This document shows positions 34,587 through 44,098 of a stretch of DNA of 64,000 nucleotides, piece by piece (within the stretch, counting starts at the first letter, position 1; each line of letters opens with the position of its first letter). Under the pieces are notes generated by a model. The model searched no databases. It was given only the letters and a program-made list of their open reading frames with translations, and was not told the DNA's origin. Source of the DNA: Cytobacillus horneckiae (GTDB taxonomy: Bacteria; Bacillota; Bacilli; Bacillales; Cytobacillaceae); contig NZ_PISD01000013.1 of the NCBI RefSeq assembly GCF_002835735.1, positions 62,001 through 126,000 on the forward strand, read 5' to 3'. The translations under genes and the position numbers were made by a program.

Positions 34587-35645
34587 CTATGCAGTAGTTG
34601 ATACAGATTGAGCTTTTATTTTTTGCGGTCTTACAAAGACAAAGTAAGACGCAGTCCATGTACCTAAAATAATAAATAATAAAGATATCCACCCTTGCCA
34701 AGTCATCATTGCAGTCATGACTAATCCATTTCCAATTGAACAGCCTCCTGCTAAACTTGCGCCAAATCCCATTAAATTTCCGCCGATAAAGCTATTAATT
34801 CCTGTCTTTGTGTCAGGCATGCGGAAACGGAATTCGCGGCTTGCTTTCGCTGCAATAAATGAACCTAAGAAGATTCCCAGGACTAAGAAAACGCCCCAAT
34901 TAATATATGAAACATCCCCTGTAACGGAGTATTGAATAATATTTGCAGATGGGGTTGTGATTCCAAGACCAGCCATTCTTCCCGTTGCTTGGCTTAATGG
35001 CCATGCAAGAATGGCAATTGCCCCTATAAGCACGGCAGTAAAGAATGGATGCCATCTTTTTTCAAATAGAAAATAAGATAATCCTGTCCGTTTTGGTTTT
35101 AACGACGGAATGACAACCTTTGGTTTATTTACTTCTTTTATAAGAATCCATATGACAACAGCCACTAATATCGCAATGAAAATCCAAACGGAAACCCCTA
35201 ATGTTTCAGGAATAGAATTACTAGGCAATGTGGTTGCTTGTAAAGATTGATTGACTGGAAAAAGAAATCCTGATTTCATGACTGCACTCATTACCATATA
35301 TCCGAATAGCGCGATCCAGCTCCCAATTAATCCTTCACCGGCACGATACCATGTTCCTGTTGCACATCCACCGGCAAATACAATCCCTATTCCAAATATA
35401 AATGAACCAATAATGACCGCTACCCATGGGAATGCTCCAGCTGAAAATTGAATGACGCCAGTTTGAATAAGCAGATATACACCAATGCTTTGAACTGCAA
35501 TAGCAATCAATAACGCATAAAACATGCGATTGTCTTTTGCAATATACATGTCACGGAATCCTCCAGTAAGACAAAAACGCCCCCTTTGCATGACAAATCC
35601 AAGCAATGCCCCGCAAATAAGTCCTGTGATAATCATCTGAGCCAT
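34587..35645 (-). CDS. YeeE/YedE (TsuA) family thiosulfate/sulfur transporter
   Basis: 352 residues, about nine helices, with three conserved cysteine motifs of the YeeE/TsuA family: QRGRFCLTGG (about 19-28), FAGGCATGTWYRAGEG (about 92-107) and SLAGGCSIGNG near 300. These cysteines relay thiosulfate through the membrane. The partner is the TusA-like protein downstream. Start ATG 35645 (MAQMIITG) with GGAAGTGAAG upstream; the TTG at 35666 has none. Confidence 0.88.
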   Translation of the reverse strand: MAQMIITGLICGALLGFVMQRGRFCLTGGFRDMYIAKDNRMFYALLIAIAVQSIGVYLLIQTGVIQFSAGAFPWVAVIIGSFIFGIGIVFAGGCATGTWYRAGEGLIGSWIALFGYMVMSAVMKSGFLFPVNQSLQATTLPSNSIPETLGVSVWIFIAILVAVVIWILIKEVNKPKVVIPSLKPKRTGLSYFLFEKRWHPFFTAVLIGAIAILAWPLSQATGRMAGLGITTPSANIIQYSVTGDVSYINWGVFLVLGIFLGSFIAAKASREFRFRMPDTKTGINSFIGGNLMGFGASLAGGCSIGNGLVMTAMMTWQGWISLLFIILGTWTASYFVFVRPQKIKAQSVSTTA

Positions 35646-35802
35646 TTTATCTTCACTTCCTTTCAATTCCGAGTATTTACATTTGGATTATATGGTATAT
35701 GCCAAAATGGGTCTATAGGATATTTGAACTAAACGATAAAAGACCTATAAAATTATTTTTTCATCGATCGTGCTAAAAGGTCTGACTTAACGCGAAAGTT
35801 AT

Positions 35803-35828
35803 AAAAAGGAAGCTGCTTGCAGCTTCCT
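35803..35828 (-). terminator. Terminator of the VOC gene
   Basis: GGAAGCTGC-TTGC-AGCTTCC hairpin with TTTTT following on the minus strand. Confidence 0.8.
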
Positions 35829-35854
35829 GTCCTGGAGATGAATGTGTGATTTTA

Positions 35855-36517
35855 CTAGATTTTACTAATGGTATTAATCGTGTTAAAGCGAAATGTTCCT
35901 GCATTTTTAACCACAGCTTGAATAGGATAAAACTCTGCCAGCTTATCCGAAAAAAACCATTGACGCTTCTTCTTTACGATTATAAATAATCCCGTTTCTG
36001 ATCCTAATGGCGTAAGCCCTTCTTTAGTTTCTTTCCAATTATCTATTCCAAGGTCATTCATTTGTTTGACTAAGGAAGGGACATCATCGGTAACGATGCC
36101 AACTTCGCTAATGTAAAGCAGCTGCCGTTGATTAAATGTGTCGGTACTGCTGTTTTGTAAATTATGTCTTGCAATGAGCTCAACGATATTGCCGGCAGGA
36201 TCAGTAAAGTAAATTGCGTGTGCATTCCAGCTTTCAAAATAAACTTCATCCTCGCCTTCCTCGGAATGAAGTGCAACGAGAGAAGTTAACCAACCTTTTG
36301 CCTCGCTCAGCAGATTGTGCGGGATATTGATTGTAAAGTGATAAAATGGATTTGAATCCGTTGTATCAGTCCCGATGAAAGTTAATTTTGTACTACCGAT
36401 TTTAACTGAAAACTCATGCAATAAATCAGAAAGTAATTCTAATTTGAGCTTCTCTGTGTAAAATTCCTTCAAACGTTTTAATTGTGACGTTTGAAGGGTG
36501 ATATGAGTAAATTCCAT
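35855..36517 (-). CDS. VOC family protein (glyoxalase/dioxygenase fold)
   Basis: 220 residues with two VOC-type beta-alpha-beta-beta-beta units: FTHITLQTSQLKRLKEFYTEKL and an AIYFTDPAGNIVELIARHN metal-ligand strand (Glu), then EVGIVTDDVPSLVKQMNDLGI. Only some canonical metal ligands are present (His in FTHITL, Glu in NIVELI). Substrate unknown. It is transcribed divergently from the AraC gene, which may regulate it. Confidence 0.85.
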   Translation of the reverse strand: MEFTHITLQTSQLKRLKEFYTEKLKLELLSDLLHEFSVKIGSTKLTFIGTDTTDSNPFYHFTINIPHNLLSEAKGWLTSLVALHSEEGEDEVYFESWNAHAIYFTDPAGNIVELIARHNLQNSSTDTFNQRQLLYISEVGIVTDDVPSLVKQMNDLGIDNWKETKEGLTPLGSETGLFIIVKKKRQWFFSDKLAEFYPIQAVVKNAGTFRFNTINTISKI

Positions 36518-36679
36518 TTTTTAATTGCCCCCTTTTTCGATGAGTGTTTTCTATTAATAATTATATTTGTTAGAGAATGTAAATGAATCGAGAGAATGGC
36601 TGACCTGCCATACAACTTTTGATGTAGTTGGCATAATGGTACATTATTAATATTCAAACTTAATAGGGAGGTGAATAAG

Positions 36680-37375
36680 TTGCAAAATAGCAGGCAGGTT
36701 TTATGTGAGAAGCGGACATATTCACGAGATTTTCAAGCCCATCACCACGATTTTGGCCAATTCTTATTTCCTTTACAAGGAACCTTGGATTTGCATACAG
36801 CAGGGCATCATATCGCTTTGAATCCGGATTACTGCTTTTATTTGCCGCCAGGACATCATCACAATTATCGCGCTACAGGCAGAAATGAATTTTTAATCCT
36901 CGACATCCCTAACGTTTATTTGCCGAATGAAACAGAATCAATGTATATGAAGCTTGACCAGCAATGGTCATCTATTCGATTTTTATTAATGGAGGAGTCA
37001 AGAGATACACGGACAAATTCAGCTTCATTAAATGATTTAACGAAATATGTGTCACATAAGCTGGAATTATCAAATTCTCCTTCTATTGATTATATTCATA
37101 AGCATTATAAAGAAAAAATTAGATTAGAAGATTTAGCAAAAATAGAGCACTATCATCCTGTTTACTATTCATCCTGGTTTAAAAGAAAATTAGGGAAAAC
37201 CCCAAAGGAATATATTGCAGAGCTGCGTTTAAGAGAGGCAAAACAATTGTTATCTAACACATCAAGCTCTATTACGAGTATAAGTGAAGAACTAGGGTTC
37301 GAGAATTTGTCCTCATTTTCGAGATGGTTTGTCAATGTTGCTGGGCAATCGCCACAGAAATTTAGAAAAACTTAA
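36680..37375 (+). CDS. AraC family transcriptional regulator with cupin N terminus
   Basis: 231 residues. A cupin-type sensor, HHHDFGQFLFPLQGTLDL and YCFYLPPGHHHNYRA, is followed by two helix-turn-helix motifs: IRLEDLAKIEHYHPVYYSSWFKRKLGKTPKEYIAELRL as split units and ITSISEELGFENLSSFSRWFVN. Start taken as TTG 36680, with GGGAGGTG at 7-12 nt; GTG 36671 overlaps that site. Possibly controls the divergent VOC gene. Confidence 0.88.
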   Translation: MQNSRQVLCEKRTYSRDFQAHHHDFGQFLFPLQGTLDLHTAGHHIALNPDYCFYLPPGHHHNYRATGRNEFLILDIPNVYLPNETESMYMKLDQQWSSIRFLLMEESRDTRTNSASLNDLTKYVSHKLELSNSPSIDYIHKHYKEKIRLEDLAKIEHYHPVYYSSWFKRKLGKTPKEYIAELRLREAKQLLSNTSSSITSISEELGFENLSSFSRWFVNVAGQSPQKFRKT

Positions 37376-37470
37376 TTAATGATAAATAACCCCTTAAAAG
37401 TTGTAAAGAAAGATGAGCATTACTGCTATATCATTAGTTTTATACAGCTGGAGAAGGGAGATAGGGTAGC

Positions 37471-37803
37471 ATGGTTACGATTGATGATTTTAAAAAATTG
37501 GATATCCGGATTGGCACAATTATAGAAGCAGAGCATTTTCGGGAAGCGCGCACGCCGGCGATCAAGCTTAAGGTTGATTTTGGTGCGGAAGTAGGTATTA
37601 AGCAATCTTCTGCGCAAATCACAAAGCGTTATTCACCGGCAGGACTCATTGGTCGCCAAGTCGTTGGCGTAATAAACTTTCCACCGATGCGTATTGCAGG
37701 ATTTAAATCTGAGGTACTCATCGTTGGCGGCGTTCCAAATGCTGGTGATGTCGTGCTTCTAGCCCCAGATGATCCAGTCGAAAATGGAACGTATATTTCT
37801 TAA
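37471..37803 (+). CDS. csaA: tRNA-binding chaperone CsaA
   Basis: 110 residues, one OB-fold tRNA-binding domain: FKKLDIRIGTIIEAEHFREARTPAIKLKVDFG, KQSSAQITKRY, GRQVVGVINFPPMRIAGFKSEVLIVGG and a final GTYI. CsaA is a dimeric, secretion-related chaperone binding tRNA in vitro. ATG behind GGAGAAGGGAG. Single gene followed by a terminator. Confidence 0.95.
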   Translation: MVTIDDFKKLDIRIGTIIEAEHFREARTPAIKLKVDFGAEVGIKQSSAQITKRYSPAGLIGRQVVGVINFPPMRIAGFKSEVLIVGGVPNAGDVVLLAPDDPVENGTYIS

Positions 37804-37843
37804 AAGCCTGAACCACCAACAGAGGTGGTTTAGGTTTTTATTT
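37804..37843 (+). terminator. Terminator after csaA
   Basis: CCTGAACCACC-AACAGA-GGTGGTTTAGG stem followed by TTTTT. Confidence 0.85.
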
Positions 37844-37935
37844 TTTTGATTTAATTAGGAGGCAGCAATATAGTTAACTAATTGAATCGCGAATCGTCAG
37901 TGACAAAATCGCAGAGAGAGAATCGAATTGTCATT

Positions 37936-38700
37936 TTATTTGCTATGCTCATGCTGTTCATAATGAACAATGGCCTTTTCAACAAATTCAAGAATAGGCT
38001 GATCTATAGGATAGAGCTGTAATTCAGAGGATGCTTGTTGAGACTTTCGTACTTCCCAAAATTTATTTGCCAATTCTGCATTTCCTGAAAACATTTCCTT
38101 AGATAAAACCATTATGTCAAAGGCAATTAGCTGCCCTTCCCTAGATTCTGGGGCTGTCTGATTTTCTAAGCATAATGAAACCCGTTCAATTATATTTATC
38201 CACAGTGTGGTTAGCGAATGATTGCTTTCCAACTTAGGGAGCTGAGTATCTATTACTGTCTGTTCATCAGCTGAAAATAAAACCTCCATTAATGCCTCTT
38301 TCTTTTGCTTCTTGTCATGTTGTAAATCCTCATTCAATAGCGGGAGCAACTGCTCCCATTCTATTTTTCCTTCTAGCTTAAGAATATTTAAAAGTGTGTT
38401 TGTATGATTTAGTGACTGTTGTAATCTATTTAGCTCAATTTCCAGTTTCTTTTTGTGAACATTTAAAGTTTTCTCTGTAGAAGTCAATTTTACAATTTTG
38501 CCGATATGATCGAGTGACATCGAAGTAGATTTTAAAAGTTGTATTTTTTGTAAAAGAAGCATGTCGTCAGAAGAATAAAACCTTTTTCCACTTTCATTTT
38601 TATATGTAGGTTGTACCAATTTTATTTGATCATAATAGCGAAGTGTTCTAACAGATATATTTAATTTTTTAGAAACTTCTCCGGTTGAATAGTATGTCAT
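37936..38700 (-). CDS. MerR family transcriptional regulator
   Basis: 254 residues. N-terminal MerR helix-turn-helix with wing: YYSTGEVSKKLNISVRTLRYYDQIKLVQP, KRFYSSDDMLLLQKIQLLK. A coiled coil follows (LTSTEKTLNVHKKKLEIELNRLQQSL region) and then a helical effector domain rather like TipAS. It is divergent from a CPBP protease gene, whose promoter has the MerR-type 19-bp spacer, so it is probably the activator. Confidence 0.88.
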   Translation of the reverse strand: MTYYSTGEVSKKLNISVRTLRYYDQIKLVQPTYKNESGKRFYSSDDMLLLQKIQLLKSTSMSLDHIGKIVKLTSTEKTLNVHKKKLEIELNRLQQSLNHTNTLLNILKLEGKIEWEQLLPLLNEDLQHDKKQKKEALMEVLFSADEQTVIDTQLPKLESNHSLTTLWINIIERVSLCLENQTAPESREGQLIAFDIMVLSKEMFSGNAELANKFWEVRKSQQASSELQLYPIDQPILEFVEKAIVHYEQHEHSK

Positions 38701-38722
38701 TTGTAAACCTCCTAAAAAAAGC

Positions 38723-38753
38723 TTGTAGGTGACGCAGCGTAACTAGTTAACAT
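38723..38753 (+). promoter_or_regulatory. MerR-type promoter of the CPBP gene
   Basis: -35 TTGTAG (38723-38728), 19-bp spacer, -10 TAACAT (38748-38753). The spacer contains the near-perfect dyad GTGACGC-A-GCGTAAC (38729-38743). Same -10 and 19-bp spacing as at 5550-5580. Confidence 0.65.
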
Positions 38754-38788
38754 TAATGTAACACATTACCATTATAGGGGGATTACAT

Positions 38789-39484
38789 ATGGTCAAAAAT
38801 ACCTTCAAATCGATGAACTGGACAAATAAAGATATGATTTTAATGCTCTTTATCACTTTTATAGTAGTGCCGGTTATTATCGAGCTTTTATTGCATCAAT
38901 TTTTTTATTTTGTTTTTCAGGATCGATTATATTCTGGGACAACGACTGGGTTTGTTATGTCACTGGTGTTTACAGTTTCGGTCTATAGTATTGCTTTAAA
39001 GCCTTATGGATTAAAATGGGCTGATGTAGGTTTTAGATCATTTTCTAAACGGTACTGGAAAAGTATAATTGGCTGGCTAATTATATTGATCGTAGCGAGT
39101 GTTTTTTTAGTTCTTTTGATGGAGCAGATGAAATTGGGTATTGAGAATAGTAAAACAAATTCTATGCAATCTAATTTAAATTGGCTAACCTTTACAATAG
39201 CCTTTATCTCAGCCGCAATCATTTCACCTCTGTACGAGGAGATATTCTACAGAGGGTTTATCTATAAATGGTTTAGAGTAAAGTGGGGTGTAACAGCAGG
39301 AATTCTAATTAGTTCGATCATCTTTACGATTGTCCATATTCCTACCTTTAATACCTTACCAGTGAATTTTGTTTCAGGAGTCATCTTTGCCTGGACGTAT
39401 GAAAAATCCGGCTCGATCCTTCCGGCAATCATCATTCATAGTCTGTTTAATGGAACTGCTGTAATACTTACTGCTCTTGCATAG
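38789..39484 (+). CDS. CPBP family intramembrane glutamic endopeptidase
   Basis: 231 residues, six to seven helices, with catalytic motif SPLYEEIFYRGFIY (E150, E151, R155), a TIVHIPTF histidine (about 188) and a third motif HSLFNGTAV near the end. Second CPBP enzyme in the window. ATG behind ATAGGGGGAT. Its divergent MerR neighbour and MerR-type promoter suggest inducible expression, e.g. under drug or envelope stress, but the signal is unknown. Confidence 0.88.
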   Translation: MVKNTFKSMNWTNKDMILMLFITFIVVPVIIELLLHQFFYFVFQDRLYSGTTTGFVMSLVFTVSVYSIALKPYGLKWADVGFRSFSKRYWKSIIGWLIILIVASVFLVLLMEQMKLGIENSKTNSMQSNLNWLTFTIAFISAAIISPLYEEIFYRGFIYKWFRVKWGVTAGILISSIIFTIVHIPTFNTLPVNFVSGVIFAWTYEKSGSILPAIIIHSLFNGTAVILTALA

Positions 39485-39546
39485 TGCTCCTTTCATGTAT
39501 TTGGGTATATATGGTACATTAATTATATACTATTTAAGTGAGCGTG

Positions 39547-39867
39547 ATGGATTTGAATGACATTTTCCCAATCATAAGCTTTGTTGTCGTAATCATTTAT
39601 TTTATTTCAAAACATAAAGAAGTCTTAAAAAAATTATCTAACAAGCAAAAATTGGGAATGGCAGTTTCATATATTGCAGCGATTTCAGGTGCTGCCAGTT
39701 GTATTTATATCGGCGGGAAGTTTTTAAAATCGGTTTTAAGTAATCAGTTCGTCATAACAATCTTTGGTATGGCTCTTATCGTGGTTACACTCTTCATTAC
39801 TTCATTCATTTTAAATATAGTGATTAAAAAACTGACAGGAGGTCAATTTGATCTTACAAAAGTTTAA
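39547..39867 (+). CDS. Small membrane protein
   Basis: 106 residues from ATG 39547 (GTG 39538 is possible). Three hydrophobic segments: IISFVVVIIYFIS, MAVSYIAAISGAASCIYIG and FVITIFGMALIVVTLFITSFIL. No family recognised. It is followed after 14 bp by another membrane gene, so it probably opens the 39.5-42.2 kb operon. Confidence 0.55.
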   Translation: MDLNDIFPIISFVVVIIYFISKHKEVLKKLSNKQKLGMAVSYIAAISGAASCIYIGGKFLKSVLSNQFVITIFGMALIVVTLFITSFILNIVIKKLTGGQFDLTKV

Positions 39868-39881
39868 GTGGGGGAGATACG

Positions 39882-40454
39882 TTGAAATTAATTATAGACT
39901 CGCTGTTTTTTATTATTATAGGGTTTTATACTTATCAGTTTATTCTCGTATTATTGAAAATGAAGCAAAATATTACTTTTCCTATGGAAAATGAAGAGCT
40001 GGAGGACATTAGAATTTATCCTCAAAAGAGTGTGAATTTTCCCTCTTATCAAGAACAGAAATGGAGCATAATCAGCTATGGCATGATTCTTTTATTTGTC
40101 GTTAGTATGTATGTGGTTGGTGTGGTGACGGGCTTGTTTAATTGGTCATTTTATTTACTCTTATTTTTGCCGCTCTCCTATTCTTATTCACTATTAAATA
40201 TGTTTTTCATCGTGGAGGATGGCATTGTTGGTGGGAGCCGTTTTTTGCCATGGAGAAAAATAAAATCATTCGATTTTGTTCCAATTGATATCAATCATCG
40301 ATACTACGGCCATTCAAAAGAGGTAAATGGCGGCTATGAATTAAAATTAAAATCAGGTTTGCATTCGATTAGTTTAATTGTGACTTCTTCTAGTTTAAAA
40401 GAAAAAATCAGTGTGATTATAAATAAGTATGTTTCAAAAAGAAGCGAGGGATAG
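39882..40454 (+). CDS. Membrane protein with C-terminal PH-like region
   Basis: 190 residues: an N-terminal helix (IIDSLFFIIIGFYTYQFILVLL), two central helices (about 66-110), then a soluble region VEDGIVGGSRFLPWRKIKSFDFVPI resembling small DUF5673/PH-like domains. TTG start behind GGGGGAG. Function unknown; 3 bp before the next gene. Confidence 0.6.
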   Translation: MKLIIDSLFFIIIGFYTYQFILVLLKMKQNITFPMENEELEDIRIYPQKSVNFPSYQEQKWSIISYGMILLFVVSMYVVGVVTGLFNWSFYLLLFLPLSYSYSLLNMFFIVEDGIVGGSRFLPWRKIKSFDFVPIDINHRYYGHSKEVNGGYELKLKSGLHSISLIVTSSSLKEKISVIINKYVSKRSEG

Positions 40455-40457
40455 CAA

Positions 40458-41717
40458 ATGGATTCTAGAATAGAAAAGCTGATACAGCTGACAAAGGAGA
40501 AATGGGGGCTGAATGAATATTATCTCCATTCCCATAGTATTGATCAAAGGGTGACAAGCTTCAATGATACATACTATACATTGAGCATGGAGTGGTTCCC
40601 AAACGGGGCGGAGATAGAGGAAGGTTTGAATCCTGATGGAACTGCTTCCATCTCTTTAAATATACATAGTGGAAAATATGAGAGCATTATTTTTGTCGGC
40701 GGTGTATCATATGCAGCTGGAGTGTGCTTTAAAGATGATGAGACTCACGACATCATTCAATGGGTAGAAACAGAAACCGGACTAACGAACGGGCAAGATT
40801 TTCAGTTGGAGAAGGAAGAGGAAGGCCATCTGTATTTCCGCCAATGTCTAAATGGGAAGCCTGTCTCACCGTCTGGATATATTGAATTGAGGTATGATGA
40901 TTTTAGGCGATTAACCTTTTTCTCTGTCTACCATCAGCAAGTGCCTGGTGCTGTGCTTAAAGAGGAAGAGTTCACTCTTTCAATAGCTGAGATAGAAGAA
41001 TTAGTTGGAGAACAATTGCAGCTCATTCATTTTCCTAATTATGATGAGCAGCTGATTACGCCTGCCTATGCTATTGAGGAAATTTATATTCGTAATCATT
41101 TAAAATCCACGATTGAATATACTTTAGATGACCGAAACCGCTTGGAAATCAAACGTTTGATTGAATGGACTCATCCCTCCACAGGTGATTTTGAAAAAAG
41201 AGAGATGTTTCAGAGGTCTAGAGAATATACTGCAGAACAGGCTTTTTCAAAGGAATCGAGCATAGATACTTTGCCAATCACGGAAATGGAGCAAGAAAAA
41301 TGTATAAGCGCCGTGGAAGAAGTGGTAAGTAAACTATATCCTGCTGAAAGCGGAAAGTGGGAATTGAAAACATTACACCGGGATAACGGCTCGATATATG
41401 CAGTGGTGAAGTCGAAAGTGCAAACTGCCAATATTTTCAAGAGGAAGATACTTGTAATGATAGATAAAGATAGCTTTGAACCATTAAATTATATGGACAC
41501 TTCCTCCATGATGGAGATGTATGATGCATTTGATCAAGCTGGAGAAGTCATGATTTCAAAAAAACAGGCACTGAAAAAAATTCACAAGCATTTAGAATTA
41601 AAGCCTATTTACGTGTATAACCATCAACAGAATGCATATGTGCTATGCGGTATGCTCGACTGCCAATATGCAGTCAATGCAGTGAATGGAAAAGTTGTAC
41701 CGCTGGCTGATTTATAA
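40458..41717 (+). CDS. Hypothetical protein, probably YcdB/YcdC (DUF4901) repeat type
   Basis: 419 residues, soluble, acidic. N-terminal IQLTKEKWGLNEYYLHSHS, TLSMEWFPNGAEIEEGLNPDGTA as separate segments, and VSPSGYIELRYDDFRRLTFFSVY recall the YcdB/YcdC domain by eye; the C terminus (SKKQALKKIHKHLELKPIYVYN) is PepSY-like. Not a secreted protein by sequence. ATG behind GAAGCGAGGG. Same operon as its neighbours; function unknown. Confidence 0.55.
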   Translation: MDSRIEKLIQLTKEKWGLNEYYLHSHSIDQRVTSFNDTYYTLSMEWFPNGAEIEEGLNPDGTASISLNIHSGKYESIIFVGGVSYAAGVCFKDDETHDIIQWVETETGLTNGQDFQLEKEEEGHLYFRQCLNGKPVSPSGYIELRYDDFRRLTFFSVYHQQVPGAVLKEEEFTLSIAEIEELVGEQLQLIHFPNYDEQLITPAYAIEEIYIRNHLKSTIEYTLDDRNRLEIKRLIEWTHPSTGDFEKREMFQRSREYTAEQAFSKESSIDTLPITEMEQEKCISAVEEVVSKLYPAESGKWELKTLHRDNGSIYAVVKSKVQTANIFKRKILVMIDKDSFEPLNYMDTSSMMEMYDAFDQAGEVMISKKQALKKIHKHLELKPIYVYNHQQNAYVLCGMLDCQYAVNAVNGKVVPLADL

Positions 41718-41737
41718 GTTCCAAGGAGGTAGGTTAA

Positions 41738-42211
41738 TTGGTAAATAAGCATGAGTTTTTTTTACAAAAGGCAATTGATGCAGCTGTGAAGAATACGTCT
41801 GTTCATGGCGGTCCATTTGGTGCGATTATAACGAAGGATGGAGAAATCATTGCTGAAGGTGTGAATCGAGTGACTGACCATCATGACCCAACAGCACATG
41901 CGGAAGTGATGGCTATTCGTGAGGCTTGTAAAAAACTGAATGCATTTGAATTAAAGGACTGTGTACTTTATTCAAGCTGTGAGCCATGTCCAATGTGTTT
42001 AGGTGCTATATATTGGGCGAGGTTAAAGAATGTTTACTACGCTGCGGATAGAAAAGATGCTGCGAAGATTCAGTTTGACGATGATTTCATATACAACGAA
42101 ATCGAGAAGCAGCCTGAGCAGAGAACATTGCCTTTTATTCATTTATCAATTCATTCCGCACTTGATCCATTTAAAGCATGGGCTAAGCAAATAGATAAAA
42201 CACAATATTGA
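41738..42211 (+). CDS. guaD: Guanine deaminase
   Basis: 157 residues, the cytidine-deaminase-like GuaD of Bacillus: GGPFGAIITKDGEIIAEG, DPTAHAEVMAIREAC (HAE at 54-56) and SSCEPCPMCLGAIYWAR (PCxxC, C84 and C87 with the zinc), with the domain-swapped C-terminal end (PFKAW). Converts guanine to xanthine and ammonia. Start TTG behind CAAGGAGGTAGG. Last gene of the operon with the YcdB-like gene. Confidence 0.93.
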   Translation: MVNKHEFFLQKAIDAAVKNTSVHGGPFGAIITKDGEIIAEGVNRVTDHHDPTAHAEVMAIREACKKLNAFELKDCVLYSSCEPCPMCLGAIYWARLKNVYYAADRKDAAKIQFDDDFIYNEIEKQPEQRTLPFIHLSIHSALDPFKAWAKQIDKTQY

Positions 42212-42367
42212 AATGCTTATGAGCATTAGACTATAGCATATGCAGCGTTTTTCTATCTTTTGGATTTCTCACAATATATTCAAATTAATTTCATACCAAT
42301 TTTTCAATTAATATCATTGTTCTGCTAAAATGAAGAGTATACAAGCATACATACAAAGGAGAAAATT

Positions 42368-43060
42368 ATGGCATCAAAAAATTCATCATCTGCATTTAAA
42401 CTGATTACGTTATTGACGATTATCGTGTTTGCAGCGATTGCCATCATCGTCGTAATTAGCAGCAATAATAAGGAAGAAAGCAATGACAATGATATCGTCT
42501 ATGATCAGTCACCATCAATAGAAGGACAGCCTGTATTAGGTGAAGAGGCTGCACCTGTGCAAGTAGTGGAATTCGGCGATTTTAAGTGCCCTGCATGTAA
42601 AGCATGGGGAGAGAATATTTACCCACAGCTTGTTGAGGATTATGTGAATACCGGTAAAGTGCAATTTTCTTATATGAATGTACTTTTCCATGGAGATGAG
42701 TCGAAGCTTGGGTCTGTGGCAGCAGAGGCGGTATTAAATCTTGAACCTGATTCATACTGGGATTTTCATAAGGGACTATTCGCTAAGCAGCCAGAAGATG
42801 ATCATGATTCACAATGGCTGACAATGGATGCGATCAATGAGGTAGCAGGAGAAACAACAAGTATTGCTCCTGAAGCGCTTTTGGCAGAAATGCAAACAAA
42901 AGAAGTGATTGAGGCAGTAAATGTTGATACAACTTTAGTAAATGAGTATGAAGTCAAGCTTACGCCATCTATTATGATTAATGATACAATGCTGGAAGAT
43001 CCGTTTGATTATGAACAGATTAAACGATTGATTGATCAAGCATTAGAGGAACAAGAATAA
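42368..43060 (+). CDS. bdbD: Thiol-disulfide oxidoreductase BdbD (DsbA-like)
   Basis: 230 residues: N-terminal membrane anchor (about 9-31), then a thioredoxin-like fold with an inserted helical domain. Active site GDFKCPACKAWG (CPAC, C74-C77), cis-proline region KLTPSIMIND. It introduces disulfides into exported proteins; BdbC, encoded by the next gene with a 1-bp overlap (TAATGA), reoxidises it. ATG behind AAAGGAG. Confidence 0.92.
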   Translation: MASKNSSSAFKLITLLTIIVFAAIAIIVVISSNNKEESNDNDIVYDQSPSIEGQPVLGEEAAPVQVVEFGDFKCPACKAWGENIYPQLVEDYVNTGKVQFSYMNVLFHGDESKLGSVAAEAVLNLEPDSYWDFHKGLFAKQPEDDHDSQWLTMDAINEVAGETTSIAPEALLAEMQTKEVIEAVNVDTTLVNEYEVKLTPSIMINDTMLEDPFDYEQIKRLIDQALEEQE

Positions 43061-43473
43061 TGAAAAATAGCCAGATTTCTCTTTATATTGCATGGGTAAT
43101 CTCAATCGTAGCCACATTAGGCAGTTTATATTTTAGTGAAATTCGTGGCTTTATTCCTTGTGAGCTTTGCTGGTATCAGCGGATATTGATGTATCCCCTT
43201 GTACTTATTTTAGGCATAGGGACTTTTTATCATGATGCATCAGTGAAACGAATCGTCATCCCAATGGCCGGCATTGGCTGGCTTATTTCCTTCTATCATT
43301 ATCTAGTGCAGAAGGTTCCTGGTTTCGCGGAAATTAAACCATGCACAAGCGGGGTTCCATGCAGCGGGCAATATATTAATTGGTTCGGCTTTGTGACGAT
43401 TCCATTTTTAGCATTAACGGCGTTTACGCTTATTCTTGTCGTAATGTTCACAATGAAAACTAAGAAAAAATAA
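43060..43473 (+). CDS. bdbC: Disulfide bond protein BdbC (DsbB-like)
   Basis: 137 residues, four helices with both redox pairs: CELCWYQR (C34, C37) and PCTSGVPCSGQY (about C94, C100). It passes electrons from BdbD to quinone. Starts within the stop codon of bdbD, a translationally coupled pair like B. subtilis bdbDC. Terminator follows. Confidence 0.93.
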   Translation: MKNSQISLYIAWVISIVATLGSLYFSEIRGFIPCELCWYQRILMYPLVLILGIGTFYHDASVKRIVIPMAGIGWLISFYHYLVQKVPGFAEIKPCTSGVPCSGQYINWFGFVTIPFLALTAFTLILVVMFTMKTKKK

Positions 43474-43475
43474 TA

Positions 43476-43509
43476 AAAAAAGCACATTTTTTGACAGAAT
43501 GTGCTTTTT
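43476..43509. terminator. Bidirectional terminator after bdbDC
   Basis: AAAGCACATT...AATGTGCTTT arms with A- and T-runs on either side. Confidence 0.8.
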
Positions 43510-43514
43510 CCTTT

Positions 43515-43802
43515 TTATTTAAGAACCGTTAGCAGTATACCAGCAATAAAGTTTGGCAGTCCGAAAAGTGCCAGCATGTACATGCCCGTATTTCTCTTAT
43601 CGCGATGATCCTTTGTTTCTGTATGAATATTTGCCCTAATTTGGTCACCGCTAATAAGTGCGCCGCCAAGTACCCCGCTAAGCAAAAAACAAACAATTCC
43701 AAGGCCGCCTACAATGTAAATGAATATATCTAAAGAAGTGATAAGTGCGAGAATAAAAAGGGAACATGCTGTAATCGTTCCAATCAGTATACTCTTTTTC
43801 AT
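43515..43802 (-). CDS. DUF5316 family membrane protein
   Basis: 95 residues with three hydrophobic helices: ILIGTITACSLFILALIT, FIYIVGGLGIVCFLLSGVL GGAL region, and a final GLPNFIAGILLTVL. The DHRDKRNTG loop precedes the last helix as in DUF5316. Unknown function. ATG 43802 follows GGGGGTG; the longer version from 43817 lacks a site. Confidence 0.65.
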   Translation of the reverse strand: MKKSILIGTITACSLFILALITSLDIFIYIVGGLGIVCFLLSGVLGGALISGDQIRANIHTETKDHRDKRNTGMYMLALFGLPNFIAGILLTVLK

Positions 43803-44098
43803 GAAAAACACCCCCACTCTATCATAATAAAATTATTTGGATATTATTACGTATGTTTGCTTCATATCATTGCTTTTATCGTCTCATCCTTCAATGTTCA
43901 TGATGATAAAATTTGTTAATTAAATTTTTCTCTCATCTTGCCCTATGATTTTATTACCTGCTTTCATAGGGATTCTCCTTTCATAAAAGTCCAGTGTAGT
44001 ACACATCCATCCTTTCACATTTATGAAATATATGTGAATTTTGAAACCTTTTCCAATTGAAAGCCGTAAATTGGAAAAAGAATTTAAAGGGTGATCGA

